NCBI GenBank assembly: GCA_947371915.1 | Contig: CANBRM010000012.1 | Coordinates: 1-45,809, forward strand | DNA: 45,809 nt | Direction of reading: 5' to 3' | DNA from: Comamonadaceae bacterium | GTDB taxonomy: Bacteria; Pseudomonadota; Gammaproteobacteria; Burkholderiales; Burkholderiaceae_C | Part shown: positions 36,748 through 45,809 of the stretch, one piece after another | Position numbering within the stretch: the first letter of the stretch is position 1 | Layout of the letters: each line of letters begins with the position of its first letter | Position numbers and translations under genes: made by a program | The notes under the pieces: generated by a model | The model's database searches: none | The model's input: the letters and a program-made list of their open reading frames with translations, nothing else | Told to the model about the DNA's origin: nothing

Positions 36748-37582
36748 GACCTACAACAAATACAACAGCCGGGCCAGCCAGTGGGGTAGTTTTAAGCAAG
36801 AGCTAGACACCTGCAAAGCCACCGCGGGTTGTGACGTGAACAACGTTTACAGCCGCTGGACGGTCATTAGCAACGACCAGCAAAAACAAGCGATGGCTAG
36901 TTTGGATGGGTTGTTTGCCGCCAATCCAAGTGATGCAAGTACGGCGGGTCAATGGTTTGGCAAGGCCATATCATCAATGTACATGCAAGCAACCGACGTT
37001 TGCTCTGCAACAGATGCACGCTGCATTAGCTTTGTGCAATCGCAGCAAAGCCAAGCGATGGCGGTTTATCGCACTGGCTTGACACTGGCCTATGCCAATG
37101 ACATGGTGGATGGAGGGGGGCGACTCAGGAGTAATTTGCTGGATGTACCAAGTAGTGTTTCGAAAACACTGGGAGCTAAGGGCGAGGTGATTCCTGGCAC
37201 TGGTACTAAAGTCATTGCCCAGTATGGGCCTTTAAGTTCGGGGCCGTTGTCGTCGGATGCTGCAAACACATTTAGAAGCGGAACATATGCTGAAGTTTTG
37301 ACCCAGCAGCCAACGGTCTTGTATCGCGTATACGGAGGAAGTGCGAGCGAGATCGGTAGTTATTGGACAACAAAAGCGCCTTCGGGCCCTGTTCAGTCAA
37401 TTATTGACAGCGCCTTGAATCCTGCATGGGGAAATAGTGCGATTAATGTTGTGAAAATTGAAGTCTCAGCTGGAGTTAAGTTTTATCAGGGTGCGGCAGC
37501 CCCGCAGGGTGGTTTGGTGGGCGGTGGAGATCAAGTTGTATTTCCGCTTGGGTTCAAAATTGATTCTTCTTGGAAAAGGTAA
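36095..37582 (+). CDS. Orphan CdiA C-terminal toxin module (3' part of frameshifted cassette)
   Basis: From the G6 tract at 36150 onward this frame continues the cdiA-like pre-toxin (DIGKTLKEMGNSQTV, DUF637, LAHALAGCVAGAAAG), reaching the boundary VANNFL, then a ~280-residue C-terminal region unlike the resident toxin. The first ~55 residues from the nominal ATG are therefore partly out of the ancestral frame. The new tail has Cys-containing helices and a final ~110-residue domain with LYRVYGGSA, GSYWTTKAP and VGGGDQVVFP. The spaced Arg, Ser/Thr and Gln resemble an ADP-ribosyltransferase-like fold, which is only a guess. A small immunity-like gene follows at once. Without a secretion signal it cannot be exported unless recombined onto cdiA. 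Confidence 0.7.
   Translation: MRHWRAWPAKRPSASSTTRGDIGKTLKEMGNSQTVKATIATALTAGVLDKLGTTATMKDLSGQTGFSEKLTYNLINATGRALTNTAINGGNLEDALKQALIGGIVDTAHGQVAGKIAGIQTDYLAHKLAHALAGCVAGAAAGGACKDGAIGGAVGEIVAEMFDKQRPGMFASAAEKQAFNAKVLGYSKLVAGAVSAYAGGNAQTAITTAETAVANNFLTYNKYNSRASQWGSFKQELDTCKATAGCDVNNVYSRWTVISNDQQKQAMASLDGLFAANPSDASTAGQWFGKAISSMYMQATDVCSATDARCISFVQSQQSQAMAVYRTGLTLAYANDMVDGGGRLRSNLLDVPSSVSKTLGAKGEVIPGTGTKVIAQYGPLSSGPLSSDAANTFRSGTYAEVLTQQPTVLYRVYGGSASEIGSYWTTKAPSGPVQSIIDSALNPAWGNSAINVVKIEVSAGVKFYQGAAAPQGGLVGGGDQVVFPLGFKIDSSWKR
36150..36155 (+). other. G6 homopolymer causing a +1 frameshift in the orphan cassette
   Basis: Compared with the intact cdiA copy (AAGGGCGACATT), this copy reads AAGGGGGGACATT: the C is gone and two extra G's are present, a net gain of one base. 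It could be a real mutation, a slippage site or a sequencing/assembly error in a homopolymer. Confidence 0.85.
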
Positions 37583-37584
37583 CT

Positions 37585-37839
37585 ATGAATAATTGCAATT
37601 GGGAAGAAATACATGGATTTGTATCGCCTGGTGAGTTTCAACGTTTTTGCACTTGGCTTGAGACTCAAATTCAATCAGGACTAGCTGAAGAAGTAGAGAT
37701 GAACAAAGAAAAAATGTTCAATTTATTTGGGGTTAAAGAAAAGTGGTTTAAGTGCAAGGCGTCCGGAGAGATTTGGCGAAGAGTCTCCCCAGAGTTCCCG
37801 TTTCGAGGACTATGGGAAGCGATTGATAGGAGCAAATAA
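37585..37839 (+). CDS. Small immunity-type protein paired with the orphan toxin
   Basis: An 84-residue acidic, Trp/Phe-rich protein (FVSPGEFQRFCTWLE, KWFKCKASGEIWRRV, FPFRGLWEAI). It begins two bases after the orphan toxin stop codon with an AAAAGG ribosome-binding site five bases before the ATG. Size, position and low G+C all fit a CdiI-like immunity protein, and the WFKCKxSGExWRxVxPxFPFRG pattern looks like a family I have seen beside polymorphic toxins, though I cannot name it. Because it has its own ribosome-binding site it may be expressed even though its toxin is silent, giving protection against neighbours that deploy that toxin (inference). Confidence 0.72.
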   Translation: MNNCNWEEIHGFVSPGEFQRFCTWLETQIQSGLAEEVEMNKEKMFNLFGVKEKWFKCKASGEIWRRVSPEFPFRGLWEAIDRSK

Positions 37840-37859
37840 ACGCGCAACTTTGTAACCAA

Positions 37860-38283
37860 CACCTACGGCACCAAGTTCAGTGCCAGTCGCAATCTAGCCT
37901 TAACTGCTGGTGACGGCATCAACTACTACGCTGTCACAGACCAAAAACTAGAAACCGCCAAGCGCAATGAGCGCACCGGTTGGGGCATTGGGGGTGCTTT
38001 CAGCATTAAAGTCAGCAGCGGCTCCTATTCCAACAGCTTGTTCCAACTCAGTGGACAGCCCACCACGCTGCAAAGTCAAGGCGACATCCTCTCCAACTCT
38101 GGCGGCAACCAGCTCCTACAAGGCACCAAAGTGAGCTACGGCGGCACAGCTGCCTTCAATGCCGGTGTGGGTGAAAAAGCCCGCTCGGTTGCCCGCATCA
38201 TCTTGGAAGGCATCAAAAACACCACCACGCAAACGCGCACCAGTGAAGCCAACTACGTGGTTTGGCAAAAGATGGTGAACCAA
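37860..38283 (+). pseudogene. Truncated cdiA stalk fragment (direct repeat B, copy 2)
   Basis: Colinear with cdiA 32303-32726 over 424 bases. It starts mid-gene after 20 unmatched bases following the small immunity gene and stops mid-gene after GTGAACCAA, where the sequence becomes the 3' end of panC on the other strand. It has no start, no secretion part and no toxin. In-frame reading past 38283 is antisense to panC and not real protein. It looks like the remnant of a further cassette whose toxin half was lost when the island edge formed. Confidence 0.85.
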
Positions 38284-38286
38284 TCT

Positions 38287-39156
<870 letters not shown>

Positions 39157-40047
39157 TTACCAAGCGTGTTCAGCGTTGACAGGAAAGCTGCCGTCTTTCA
39201 CGGCAGCGACGTAGGCAGCCATGGCGGCTTGCACACTGGGGCTGCCGGTCATGAAGTTGCGTACAAATTTGGGGTTTTTGCCGAGGTTGATGCCCAGCAT
39301 GTCGTGCATCACCAGCACTTGGCCGGCGGTGCCGTTGCCCGCGCCAATGCCAATGGTGTGGCAGCGTGGCAGCTCGTGGGTGAGGGCGGTCGACAGGGCC
39401 TCGGGCACCATCTCCAGCACCACCATGGAGGCACCTGCATCTTGCAGGTCCAAGGCGTGTTGGCGCAGTTGGGTGGCCGAGTCGCCACGGCCTTGCACGC
39501 GGTAGCCGCCCAAGGCGTGCACGGTTTGGGGGGTCAGGCCCAAATGGGCGCAGACGGGAATGCCGCGCTCTACAAGGAAGCGCACGGTCTCGGTGGTCCA
39601 GCCACCGCCTTCGAGTTTGACCATGTGGGCGCCCGCTTGCATCAATACGCTGGCGCTGCGCAAGGCTTGCTCTTTGGACTCGTGGTAGCTGCCAAAAGGC
39701 AAGTCGCCAATGATCCATGTGGTGCCTTGTACGCGTTGCACGCCACGCGCCACGCTTTCGACGTGGTAGCGCATGGTGTCTAAGCTGACGCCCACGGTGC
39801 TGGACAAACCTTGGCACACCATGCCCAGCGAGTCGCCCACAAGCAGGCACTCCACGCCCGCCGCATCGGCCACGGCGGCAAAGGTGGCGTCGTAGGCGGT
39901 GAGCATGGTGATTTTTTCGCCACGCGTACGCATGTCGTGCAAGCGCGGCAGGCTGATGGGTTTGCGGGCCGACACGGGCGAGGCCGGTGGCAAGGTGCCG
40001 TAGGGCGAGGCGGTTTGACTTTGGGGGGCGTTGCTGGAGTTGCTCAT
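39157..40047 (-). CDS. panB: 3-methyl-2-oxobutanoate hydroxymethyltransferase
   Basis: A 296-residue enzyme that adds a hydroxymethyl group from 5,10-methylene-tetrahydrofolate to ketoisovalerate, the first committed step of pantothenate synthesis. Motifs: [29 protein letters not shown] (Mg-binding Asp), KLEGG and [12 protein letters not shown]-like block ([12 protein letters not shown]). The start at 40047 (MSNSSNAPQ) avoids overlap with scpA; a longer frame exists to 40131 but reads into scpA. It sits between scpA (43 bases) and panC (6 bases) and is probably cotranscribed with both. Confidence 0.96.
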   Translation of the reverse strand: MSNSSNAPQSQTASPYGTLPPASPVSARKPISLPRLHDMRTRGEKITMLTAYDATFAAVADAAGVECLLVGDSLGMVCQGLSSTVGVSLDTMRYHVESVARGVQRVQGTTWIIGDLPFGSYHESKEQALRSASVLMQAGAHMVKLEGGGWTTETVRFLVERGIPVCAHLGLTPQTVHALGGYRVQGRGDSATQLRQHALDLQDAGASMVVLEMVPEALSTALTHELPRCHTIGIGAGNGTAGQVLVMHDMLGINLGKNPKFVRNFMTGSPSVQAAMAAYVAAVKDGSFPVNAEHAW

Positions 40048-40090
40048 AAAGGGTGCGGCCAGATGCCAGTCGTTGAAGGTGAAGGAGGGG

Positions 40091-40942
40091 TCAGCTCGGC
40101 GTGTAGGCCAAGCGCACGTAAATGGGCGCAAAGGCCTCGGCCTGCGTGATTTCGATCAGCGTTTCTTTGCCCAGTTCGAGCAGCGCGATGAAGGTGACCA
40201 CCAGCACGGGCACGCCCTGTGCGGGGTCGAAGAGTTTTTCAAATTCCACAAAGCGTTGGCCTTGCAGTTTGCGCAGCACGATGCTCATGTGCTCGCGCAC
40301 CGATAGCTCTTCGCGCGAAATTTTGTGGTGCTGAATCAGTTTGGCGCGCTTCAAAATATCGGCCCACGCCTGCTGCAACTCCACCACATGCACGTCGGGA
40401 AAGCGCGGTTGCAACGATTGCTCGATGAACACCTGCGCCTTCAAGTAGTCGCGGCCGTATTGCGGTACTTCGTTGAGCTTGGCGGCGGCCAGCTTCATTT
40501 GCTCGTATTCGAGCAAGCGGCGCACCAGCTCGGCACGCGGATCTTCGGGCTCTTGGCCTTCGGCCACTTTTTTGGGCGGCAGCAGCATGCGCGATTTGAT
40601 CTCGATCAGCATGGCTGCCATCAGCAAGTATTCGGCGGCCAGCTCTAAGTTGCGGCTCCGAATCTCGTCAACATAGCTCAGGTACTGGCGCGTGAGCGCG
40701 GCCATGGGGATGTCGAGGATGTTGAAGTTTTGCTTGCGGATCAAATACAGCAGCAAATCCAACGGGCCTTGGAAGGCTTCGAGGAACACTTCCAGCGCAT
40801 CGGGCGGGATGTATAAATCCTGCGGCATGGCGAACAGGGGCTCGCCATACAGGCGGGCCACGGCCACGTTGTCGATCACCTCAGGCATGGCGGAGGCGGT
40901 GTGTGCCTCGGCGTTGGGCAGGGTGAGGTCAGCAGGGTTCAC
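40091..40942 (-). CDS. scpA: Segregation and condensation protein A
   Basis: A 283-residue kleisin that bridges SMC heads for chromosome condensation. The N-terminal part [28 protein letters not shown] is split here by motif: [12 protein letters not shown] is the family signature that binds the SMC neck. The C-terminal winged-helix ([21 protein letters not shown]) binds the SMC cap. Length is typical. It is followed by panB and preceded by the small DUF3460 gene, an order frequent in Burkholderiales. scpB is not in the window. Confidence 0.93.
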   Translation of the reverse strand: MNPADLTLPNAEAHTASAMPEVIDNVAVARLYGEPLFAMPQDLYIPPDALEVFLEAFQGPLDLLLYLIRKQNFNILDIPMAALTRQYLSYVDEIRSRNLELAAEYLLMAAMLIEIKSRMLLPPKKVAEGQEPEDPRAELVRRLLEYEQMKLAAAKLNEVPQYGRDYLKAQVFIEQSLQPRFPDVHVVELQQAWADILKRAKLIQHHKISREELSVREHMSIVLRKLQGQRFVEFEKLFDPAQGVPVLVVTFIALLELGKETLIEITQAEAFAPIYVRLAYTPS

Positions 40943-41009
40943 AGAAGGCGCTTAGAAGGGGTGTCAAGGACTTAAGTCAAGGCTGAATGCCTAGATTTAA
41001 AGCCAAGAT

Positions 41010-41213
41010 TTAAGCGTTCGTTTGGTAAACATAAGGCTTTTGCGCCACGCGACCGGCTTGCAGATCTTGCTGCACATCGCGGTTCACGGCCTTGTCCCAC
41101 AGCAGGGCGCGGCCATCGCGTTGCGCTTGTTCTAAGCCGGGCTTTTGGGCTTTCAGCTGTTCGATGAACTGCGTGGCTTCGGAGGTGTAGTGGTCGCGTT
41201 GAAAGATCGACAT
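41010..41213 (-). CDS. DUF3460 family small protein
   Basis: A 67-residue protein (MSIFQRDHYTSEATQFIEQL onward, ending VAQKPYVYQTNA) that matches the DUF3460 pattern: an N-terminal YxSExTxFI helix, a KPxLExxQRxGRALLWDK centre and a PYVYQ end. The function is unknown; the family is almost confined to betaproteobacteria, which supports the taxonomic guess. It lies 67 bases upstream of scpA on the same strand. Confidence 0.9.
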   Translation of the reverse strand: MSIFQRDHYTSEATQFIEQLKAQKPGLEQAQRDGRALLWDKAVNRDVQQDLQAGRVAQKPYVYQTNA

Positions 41214-41268
41214 GGTGAGTATTCCTAAGAGAAGGGTTGGATTTTAACGACCGAGGCAACGCGCGCTC

Positions 41269-42960
41269 TTACGCGCTCAGCGGTGCCAGCGCTTGTGCAA
41301 TGCCTTGGGCCAAATCAGGCGCCGATTCGGCCTGCGATGCTTCGCCCAGCAAACCACTGCGCTGTGCAATGTCCAGCGGCTGGTGAGCCAAGCCGCACAG
41401 CACCAAGCGCCGTTGTTTTTTGTGACAGGCACGGGCCAAAGACAGCAGCGCATCGACGCCCGAGGAGTCGATGTAAATCAGGTTTTTCAGGTCCAGCACC
41501 ACCGCGCGGGTGGGCAAGTGTTCTTCAATGGCTTCCACCAGTTTCACCGCGCCAAAAAACAAAGCGCCGTAAAAGCGGTGTGCTTGCACCGCTTCGGAAA
41601 GCCCTGCCAAGGCAGGTTGGTCTAGCGCCGACACGGGCTCGGCGCGGGTGAGATTGGAGATGCGGTAAATAAAGGTCAAGCACGCCGCGATCAAGCCCAC
41701 TTCGACGGCCACGGTCAAATCGACCACCACCGTCAGCAAAAACACCGACAGCAGCGTGGCGCGGTAGGGCATGCGGTATTGGCGCAGCTGCACAAATTGG
41801 TGCCATTCGCCCATGTTCCACGCCACGAACATCAAAATGGCCGACAACGCAGCCAAGGGCACGTTGGCGGCCAAAGGTGCGGCCACCAGCATCACCGCGA
41901 GCAAGGTCAAGGCGTGCACCATGCCCGCGATGGGGCTGTTACCGCCGTTTTTCACGTTGGTCACGGTGCGGGCGATGGTGCCCGTGGCAGGCATGCCGCC
42001 AAAAAACGGGGTCACGATGTTGGCAATGCCTTGCGCCATCAACTCTTGGTTGGCGTCGTGGCGATCGCCATAGGGGCTGTCGGCCATCATTTGGTCGGCA
42101 ATGCGTGCGCACAGCAGCGACTCAATGGAGCCCAACAAGGCCAGCGTGGTGGCTGGGATCAGTAAAAATTTGGCAGTTTCCCAGCTGAAGGTGGGCCACG
42201 CAAACGCAGGCAAGGTGCTGGGAATGCTGCCAAAGCGCGAGGCGATGGTTTCTACGTTCAAGTTCAGCGCTTGGCTGGCCAGCGAGGCCAGCACCAGCAC
42301 CAAGACAGAGCCGGGCACCACGCTGATTTTTTTGGCGTGCGCGTGCTGCTGGCTCAGCTTGGGCATCACAAATTGCCACACGACCAGCAGCCCCAAACAG
42401 CCAGAGGCCAGCGCCACGGCTTGCAGGTTGAGCGTGCCAAGGTGAGCGGCCAGCGTGTGCAAGATGCCAAAGAAGTCGGCGGGCATGGCTGTGACGCTGA
42501 GCCCCAAAAAGTCTTTCACCTGCGACACCATGATCAGTACCGCAATGCCATTCGTGAAGCCAATCACCACCGCGACGGGGATGAACCGAATCAAACTGCC
42601 CAAGCGCATCGCGCCCATCGCAAACAGCATAGCCCCCGACATGACGGTGGCGATGATGAGATTGGCCAAGCCGTAGCGTTCCAAAATACCGTACACGATG
42701 ACGATGAATGCGCCTGCTGGTCCGCCAATTTGCACGCAGCTGCCGCCTAAAGCCGAGATCAAAAAACCCGCGATGATGGCCGTGAACAAACCCGTTTCAG
42801 GCTTGAGGCCAGAGGCAATGGCAAACGCCATGGCCAGCGGCAGCGCCACCACGCCCACGGTGATGCCCGCGCCCACGTCTTGCACCAATCGCGTGCGGTT
42901 GTAGCCTTGCAAGGCGTCGATCAAACGGGGGCGGAAAAAAGAGAAAGAAGCCAAGTTCAT
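41269..42960 (-). CDS. SulP-family anion transporter with STAS domain (second copy)
   Basis: A 563-residue inner-membrane transporter. The SulP domain starts AGITVGVVALPLAMAFAIASG, a better match to the consensus than the 14380 copy, and the C-terminal STAS domain contains the canonical IDSSGVDALLSL (phosphorylatable-type Ser pair). Closest in style to bicarbonate/sulfate SulP proteins; the substrate cannot be told. Its ATG overlaps the TGA of the DUF1275 gene by four bases (ATGA), and metG lies just upstream of that, so the three are probably one transcript. Confidence 0.92.
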   Translation of the reverse strand: MNLASFSFFRPRLIDALQGYNRTRLVQDVGAGITVGVVALPLAMAFAIASGLKPETGLFTAIIAGFLISALGGSCVQIGGPAGAFIVIVYGILERYGLANLIIATVMSGAMLFAMGAMRLGSLIRFIPVAVVIGFTNGIAVLIMVSQVKDFLGLSVTAMPADFFGILHTLAAHLGTLNLQAVALASGCLGLLVVWQFVMPKLSQQHAHAKKISVVPGSVLVLVLASLASQALNLNVETIASRFGSIPSTLPAFAWPTFSWETAKFLLIPATTLALLGSIESLLCARIADQMMADSPYGDRHDANQELMAQGIANIVTPFFGGMPATGTIARTVTNVKNGGNSPIAGMVHALTLLAVMLVAAPLAANVPLAALSAILMFVAWNMGEWHQFVQLRQYRMPYRATLLSVFLLTVVVDLTVAVEVGLIAACLTFIYRISNLTRAEPVSALDQPALAGLSEAVQAHRFYGALFFGAVKLVEAIEEHLPTRAVVLDLKNLIYIDSSGVDALLSLARACHKKQRRLVLCGLAHQPLDIAQRSGLLGEASQAESAPDLAQGIAQALAPLSA

Positions 42961-43709
42961 CGAATCAACCTAACTTTGGCGTCGTCTAGAACGGGGCGCA
43001 AGGCCACGGTCCACAGCAATAACGCCAGGGGCAAAGTGGTGATGTAGCCCCAGCCTTTGAAGCCCAGAGCGCCCACCAGTCCGCCGCAGAAAAAACAAGC
43101 AATCAACAGCCCTTGGATGCGCAAACGTTGGCGATTCGCCAGCACTTGTGGCACCCCTTGCGCCGAGGTTTTGTGGCGGTTCACGTAAAACAATTTGCCC
43201 AGCTCAATGCCAAAGTCGGTCACCAAGCCGGTGATGTGCGTGGTGCGAATTTCGGCGTGAGAAATTTTGGTGATCACCGCGTTTTGCAAACCCATCATGA
43301 AGCACAGCAACATGACGGTGAGTGGCAAAAACACGCTGGCAAAACTGCTGATGGCCGCACCGAACAAACCAAACACCAGCAGCGCCAAAGACTCCAGCAG
43401 CAATGGCAAGCTGTAAGCACTGGCTAAATGGCGACGCAGCCCCCAATTCACCAAGACGGCGGTGCTCATGGCGCCCGCCGCGAAGGCGATCAAACTGCCC
43501 ACGCCCGTGGCGACCAAGTCGAAATGGCCCAGAACCAAGTCGTCGGCCACCGAAGACACCACGCCCGTCATGTGCGAGGTGTAGCGCCCCACGGCCAAGA
43601 AACCGCCCGCATTGGCCGCGCCCGCCACAAAGCTCAACACGGCCCCCAACTTGACGTTGGCTTGGGTTGACCGCGCAATGCTGGTCCAGCCGTGGATGAG
43701 TGGGAACAT
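42957..43709 (-). CDS. DUF1275 (YoaK) family membrane protein
   Basis: A 250-residue protein with about six transmembrane helices. The family opening is present: LSFVAGAANAGGFLAVGRYTSHMTG is the DUF1275 signature (GxxDAxxFL...TGN in others), and TTHITGLVTDFGIELG is the repeated half. The function is unknown; a transport role is often guessed. It starts six bases after the metG stop and overlaps the SulP gene by four bases. Confidence 0.88.
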   Translation of the reverse strand: MFPLIHGWTSIARSTQANVKLGAVLSFVAGAANAGGFLAVGRYTSHMTGVVSSVADDLVLGHFDLVATGVGSLIAFAAGAMSTAVLVNWGLRRHLASAYSLPLLLESLALLVFGLFGAAISSFASVFLPLTVMLLCFMMGLQNAVITKISHAEIRTTHITGLVTDFGIELGKLFYVNRHKTSAQGVPQVLANRQRLRIQGLLIACFFCGGLVGALGFKGWGYITTLPLALLLWTVALRPVLDDAKVRLIR

Positions 43710-43715
43710 GCCGAC

Positions 43716-45809
43716 TTAGTGAATCCGCATGCCGGGCTTCGCGCCGGGCCATGGGTGCAAGACGTAAATGCCAGCATCGGTCTTGTCATCTGCATGGCTG
43801 GCGGCGAGCACCATGCCTTCACTCACGCCAAACTTCATCTTGCGTGGGGCCAGGTTGGCCACCATCACGGTGAGTTTTCCCTTGAGGTCTTCGGGCTTGT
43901 ACATACTGGCCACGCCGCTGAACACGTTGCGCGTTTTCCCTTCGCCCACATCGAGCGTGAGGCGCAACAGCTTGGTGGAGCCTTCTACCGCTTCGCAGTT
44001 GACGATTTCGGCAATGCGCAAATCGATCTTGGCAAAGTCATCGATGCTGATGGTGGGCGCGATTTCTTCGCCGCCTGGTGTGACTTTTTCTTCCACCACG
44101 GCTGGTGGCTCAAACAAGGCTTCGAGTTGTTCGGGGGTGACGCGTTGCATGAGGTGTTTGTATTCGCCGATGACATGGCCCACGCCTAGCGTTTGCGAGG
44201 CACTGCTGAAAGACATAGGCTCAATGTTGAGGAAAGTTTCTACTTGTATTGCCAATGACGGCAACACCGGTTTGAGCATGCAACTAAGCACGCGGAAGGC
44301 TTCGATGCAGGTTGTGCAGACCTCTTGCAAACGCACATCCATGCCCTCTTTTTTTGCTAACTCCCAAGGCTTGTTCGTATCGACGTAAGCATTCACACGG
44401 TCAGTTAGCAGCATGATTTCGCGCAAAGCTTTTGCATACTCGCGCTTTTCGTAGCTGTCTTGGATGGCAGGTAATTCACTTTGCAAAGAAGTGATCAACA
44501 GTTGCTCTTGATCGGTTCTCGCGTCAGTCTTGCTAACGTTGAGTTCTGCTAAGCGTCCTTCAAAACGCTTGGTCAAGAAGCCCGCCGCACGCGATGCGAT
44601 GTTGACGAACTTGCCAATCAAATCGCTGTTGACGCGCAGCATGAAGTCTTCGGCGTTGAAGTCGATGTCTTCGTTTTTGTTGTTCAGCTTCGTGGCCAAG
44701 TAGTAGCGCAGCCACTCGGGGTTCATGCCCAGGCTTAGGTACTTGAGTGGGTCCAAGCCCGTGCCACGGCTCTTGCTCATCTTCTCGCCGTTGTTGACGG
44801 TGAGGAAGCCGTGCACAAACACGTTGTTGGGCGTCTTGCGGCCACTGAAATGCAGCATGGCGGGCCAGAACAGCGTGTGAAAGGTGACGATGTCTTTGCC
44901 GATGAAGTGGTATTGCTCCAACTTGTCGTTGGCCATGTAGGCGTCGTAGTTCTCGCCGCGTTTGTCGAGCAAGTTTTTCAAAGAAGCCAAGTAGCCCACA
45001 GGCGCGTCGAGCCACACATAAAAGTACTTACCCGGAGCGTCTGGAATCTCGATGCCAAAGTAAGGCGCGTCACGCGAGATGTCCCAATCGCCCAAGCCTT
45101 CGCTGGTCGTGCCATCGGGGTTGGTGCGAACGGTGAACCACTCTTTGACCTTGTTGGCCACTTCGGGTTGCAACTTGCCGTCTTGCGTCCACTTTTCTAA
45201 GAAGGCCACACAGCGTGGGTCGGACAGCTTGAAGAAGAAATGCTCCGAGCTTTTCAGCTCAGGCTTGGCGCCAGACAGGGCAGAAAAAGGGTTGATCAGA
45301 TCGGTGGGGGCGTAGACCGCGCCGCACACCTCGCAGTTGTCGCCGTACTGGTCGTGGGCGTGGCACTTGGGGCACTCGCCTTTGATGAAGCGGTCGGGTA
45401 AGAACATGTTCTTCTCGGGGTCGAAGAACTGGTCAATCGTGCGGCGCTCGATCAGCGAGCCGCCTTCAGATTCAGGGATATCGCGCAAATCACGGTAAAT
45501 CTGGCGGGCCAGCTCGTGGTTCTCAGGTGCGTCGGTGCTGTGCCAGTTGTCAAACTGGATGTGAAAGCCGTCCAAATAGGGCTTGCGGCCTGCGGCGATG
45601 TTGGCCACAAACTGCTGCGGGGTGATGCCCGCCTTCTCGGCCGCAATCATGATGGGCGCACCGTGTGTGTCGTCTGCGCCCACGAAATCGACCTTGTGGC
45701 CCTGCATTCGCTGGAAACGCACCCAGATGTCGGCTTGGATGTACTCCATGATGTGGCCGATGTGGAAGTTGCCGTTGGCGTAGGGCAGGGCGGTGGTGAC
45801 GAAAAGCTG
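43716..45809 (-). CDS. metG: Methionine--tRNA ligase (5' end outside the window)
   Basis: 697 residues are visible and only the first handful is missing: the frame is open to the right edge, where it reads [20 protein letters not shown] with the class I HIGH motif. Other marks are the zinc knuckle (CPKC and CEVC), [16 protein letters not shown], the catalytic [12 protein letters not shown] loop, the helical anticodon domain, and a C-terminal tRNA-binding OB domain ([17 protein letters not shown] to the stop). This is the long MetG1 type that charges initiator and elongator tRNA-Met. The ATG at 45749 is internal and not the start. Confidence 0.97.
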   Translation of the reverse strand, partial: QLFVTTALPYANGNFHIGHIMEYIQADIWVRFQRMQGHKVDFVGADDTHGAPIMIAAEKAGITPQQFVANIAAGRKPYLDGFHIQFDNWHSTDAPENHELARQIYRDLRDIPESEGGSLIERRTIDQFFDPEKNMFLPDRFIKGECPKCHAHDQYGDNCEVCGAVYAPTDLINPFSALSGAKPELKSSEHFFFKLSDPRCVAFLEKWTQDGKLQPEVANKVKEWFTVRTNPDGTTSEGLGDWDISRDAPYFGIEIPDAPGKYFYVWLDAPVGYLASLKNLLDKRGENYDAYMANDKLEQYHFIGKDIVTFHTLFWPAMLHFSGRKTPNNVFVHGFLTVNNGEKMSKSRGTGLDPLKYLSLGMNPEWLRYYLATKLNNKNEDIDFNAEDFMLRVNSDLIGKFVNIASRAAGFLTKRFEGRLAELNVSKTDARTDQEQLLITSLQSELPAIQDSYEKREYAKALREIMLLTDRVNAYVDTNKPWELAKKEGMDVRLQEVCTTCIEAFRVLSCMLKPVLPSLAIQVETFLNIEPMSFSSASQTLGVGHVIGEYKHLMQRVTPEQLEALFEPPAVVEEKVTPGGEEIAPTISIDDFAKIDLRIAEIVNCEAVEGSTKLLRLTLDVGEGKTRNVFSGVASMYKPEDLKGKLTVMVANLAPRKMKFGVSEGMVLAASHADDKTDAGIYVLHPWPGAKPGMRIH

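Overview
The window is a bacterial chromosome segment, most likely from a betaproteobacterium of the Comamonadaceae (Limnohabitans/Rhodoferax-like). This is inferred from gene content and order: FmdB-DUF502-aspS, two TctC/Bug periplasmic receptors, DUF3460-scpA-panB-panC, and an endonuclease/exonuclease/phosphatase gene beside a cardiolipin synthase. Coding density is very high. Apart from the edges of the contact-dependent inhibition (CDI) island there are almost no long intergenic gaps, and I saw no rRNA, tRNA, insertion sequence or CRISPR array.

Layout. 1-3.1 kb: 3' end of an unidentified gene, then an FmdB zinc-ribbon protein, a DUF502 membrane protein and aspS, closed by a clear hairpin. 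3.2-5.4 kb: katG. 5.4-8.9 kb: a lone ABC-type ATPase with an unusual Walker B, an alpha/beta hydrolase, an NPPW-type methyltransferase and an outer-membrane protein. 9-12.9 kb: a plus-strand run of EEP nuclease, cardiolipin synthase, GTP cyclohydrolase I (folE), a BLUF blue-light receptor and a DUF429 protein. 12.9-19.4 kb (minus): an orphan membrane histidine kinase, then a run of two Bug receptors, a cytoplasmic sulfatase and a SulP transporter. 19.4-25.4 kb: housekeeping genes (thermonuclease-like protein, ThiF/MoeB, S41 protease, gpmA, rhodanese, grxC, secB, gpsA). 25.4-26.8 kb: an HTH-HipA kinase fusion (YjjJ type).

26.8-38.3 kb is the accessory island: an E. coli-order cdiB-cdiA-cdiI locus followed by recombination-ready debris. 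cdiB encodes the outer-membrane exporter. cdiA encodes a 1983-residue filament that ends in a toxin with a PD-(D/E)xK-like signature, followed by an overlapping immunity gene. Next comes an orphan cassette: a near-copy of the pre-toxin region, frameshifted at a G6 run, joined to a different C-terminal toxin and its own small immunity gene. Last is a 424-bp fragment of the cdiA stalk that stops 3 bp short of the panC stop codon. The repeats could let the orphan toxin/immunity pair be swapped onto the full-length cdiA. The island starts with a 32-bp perfect palindrome whose last three bases are the apparent cdiB start codon.

38.3-45.8 kb is again housekeeping, all on the minus strand: panC, panB, scpA, DUF3460, a second SulP transporter, a DUF1275 (YoaK) membrane protein, and metG, which runs off the right edge and lacks only its first few residues.
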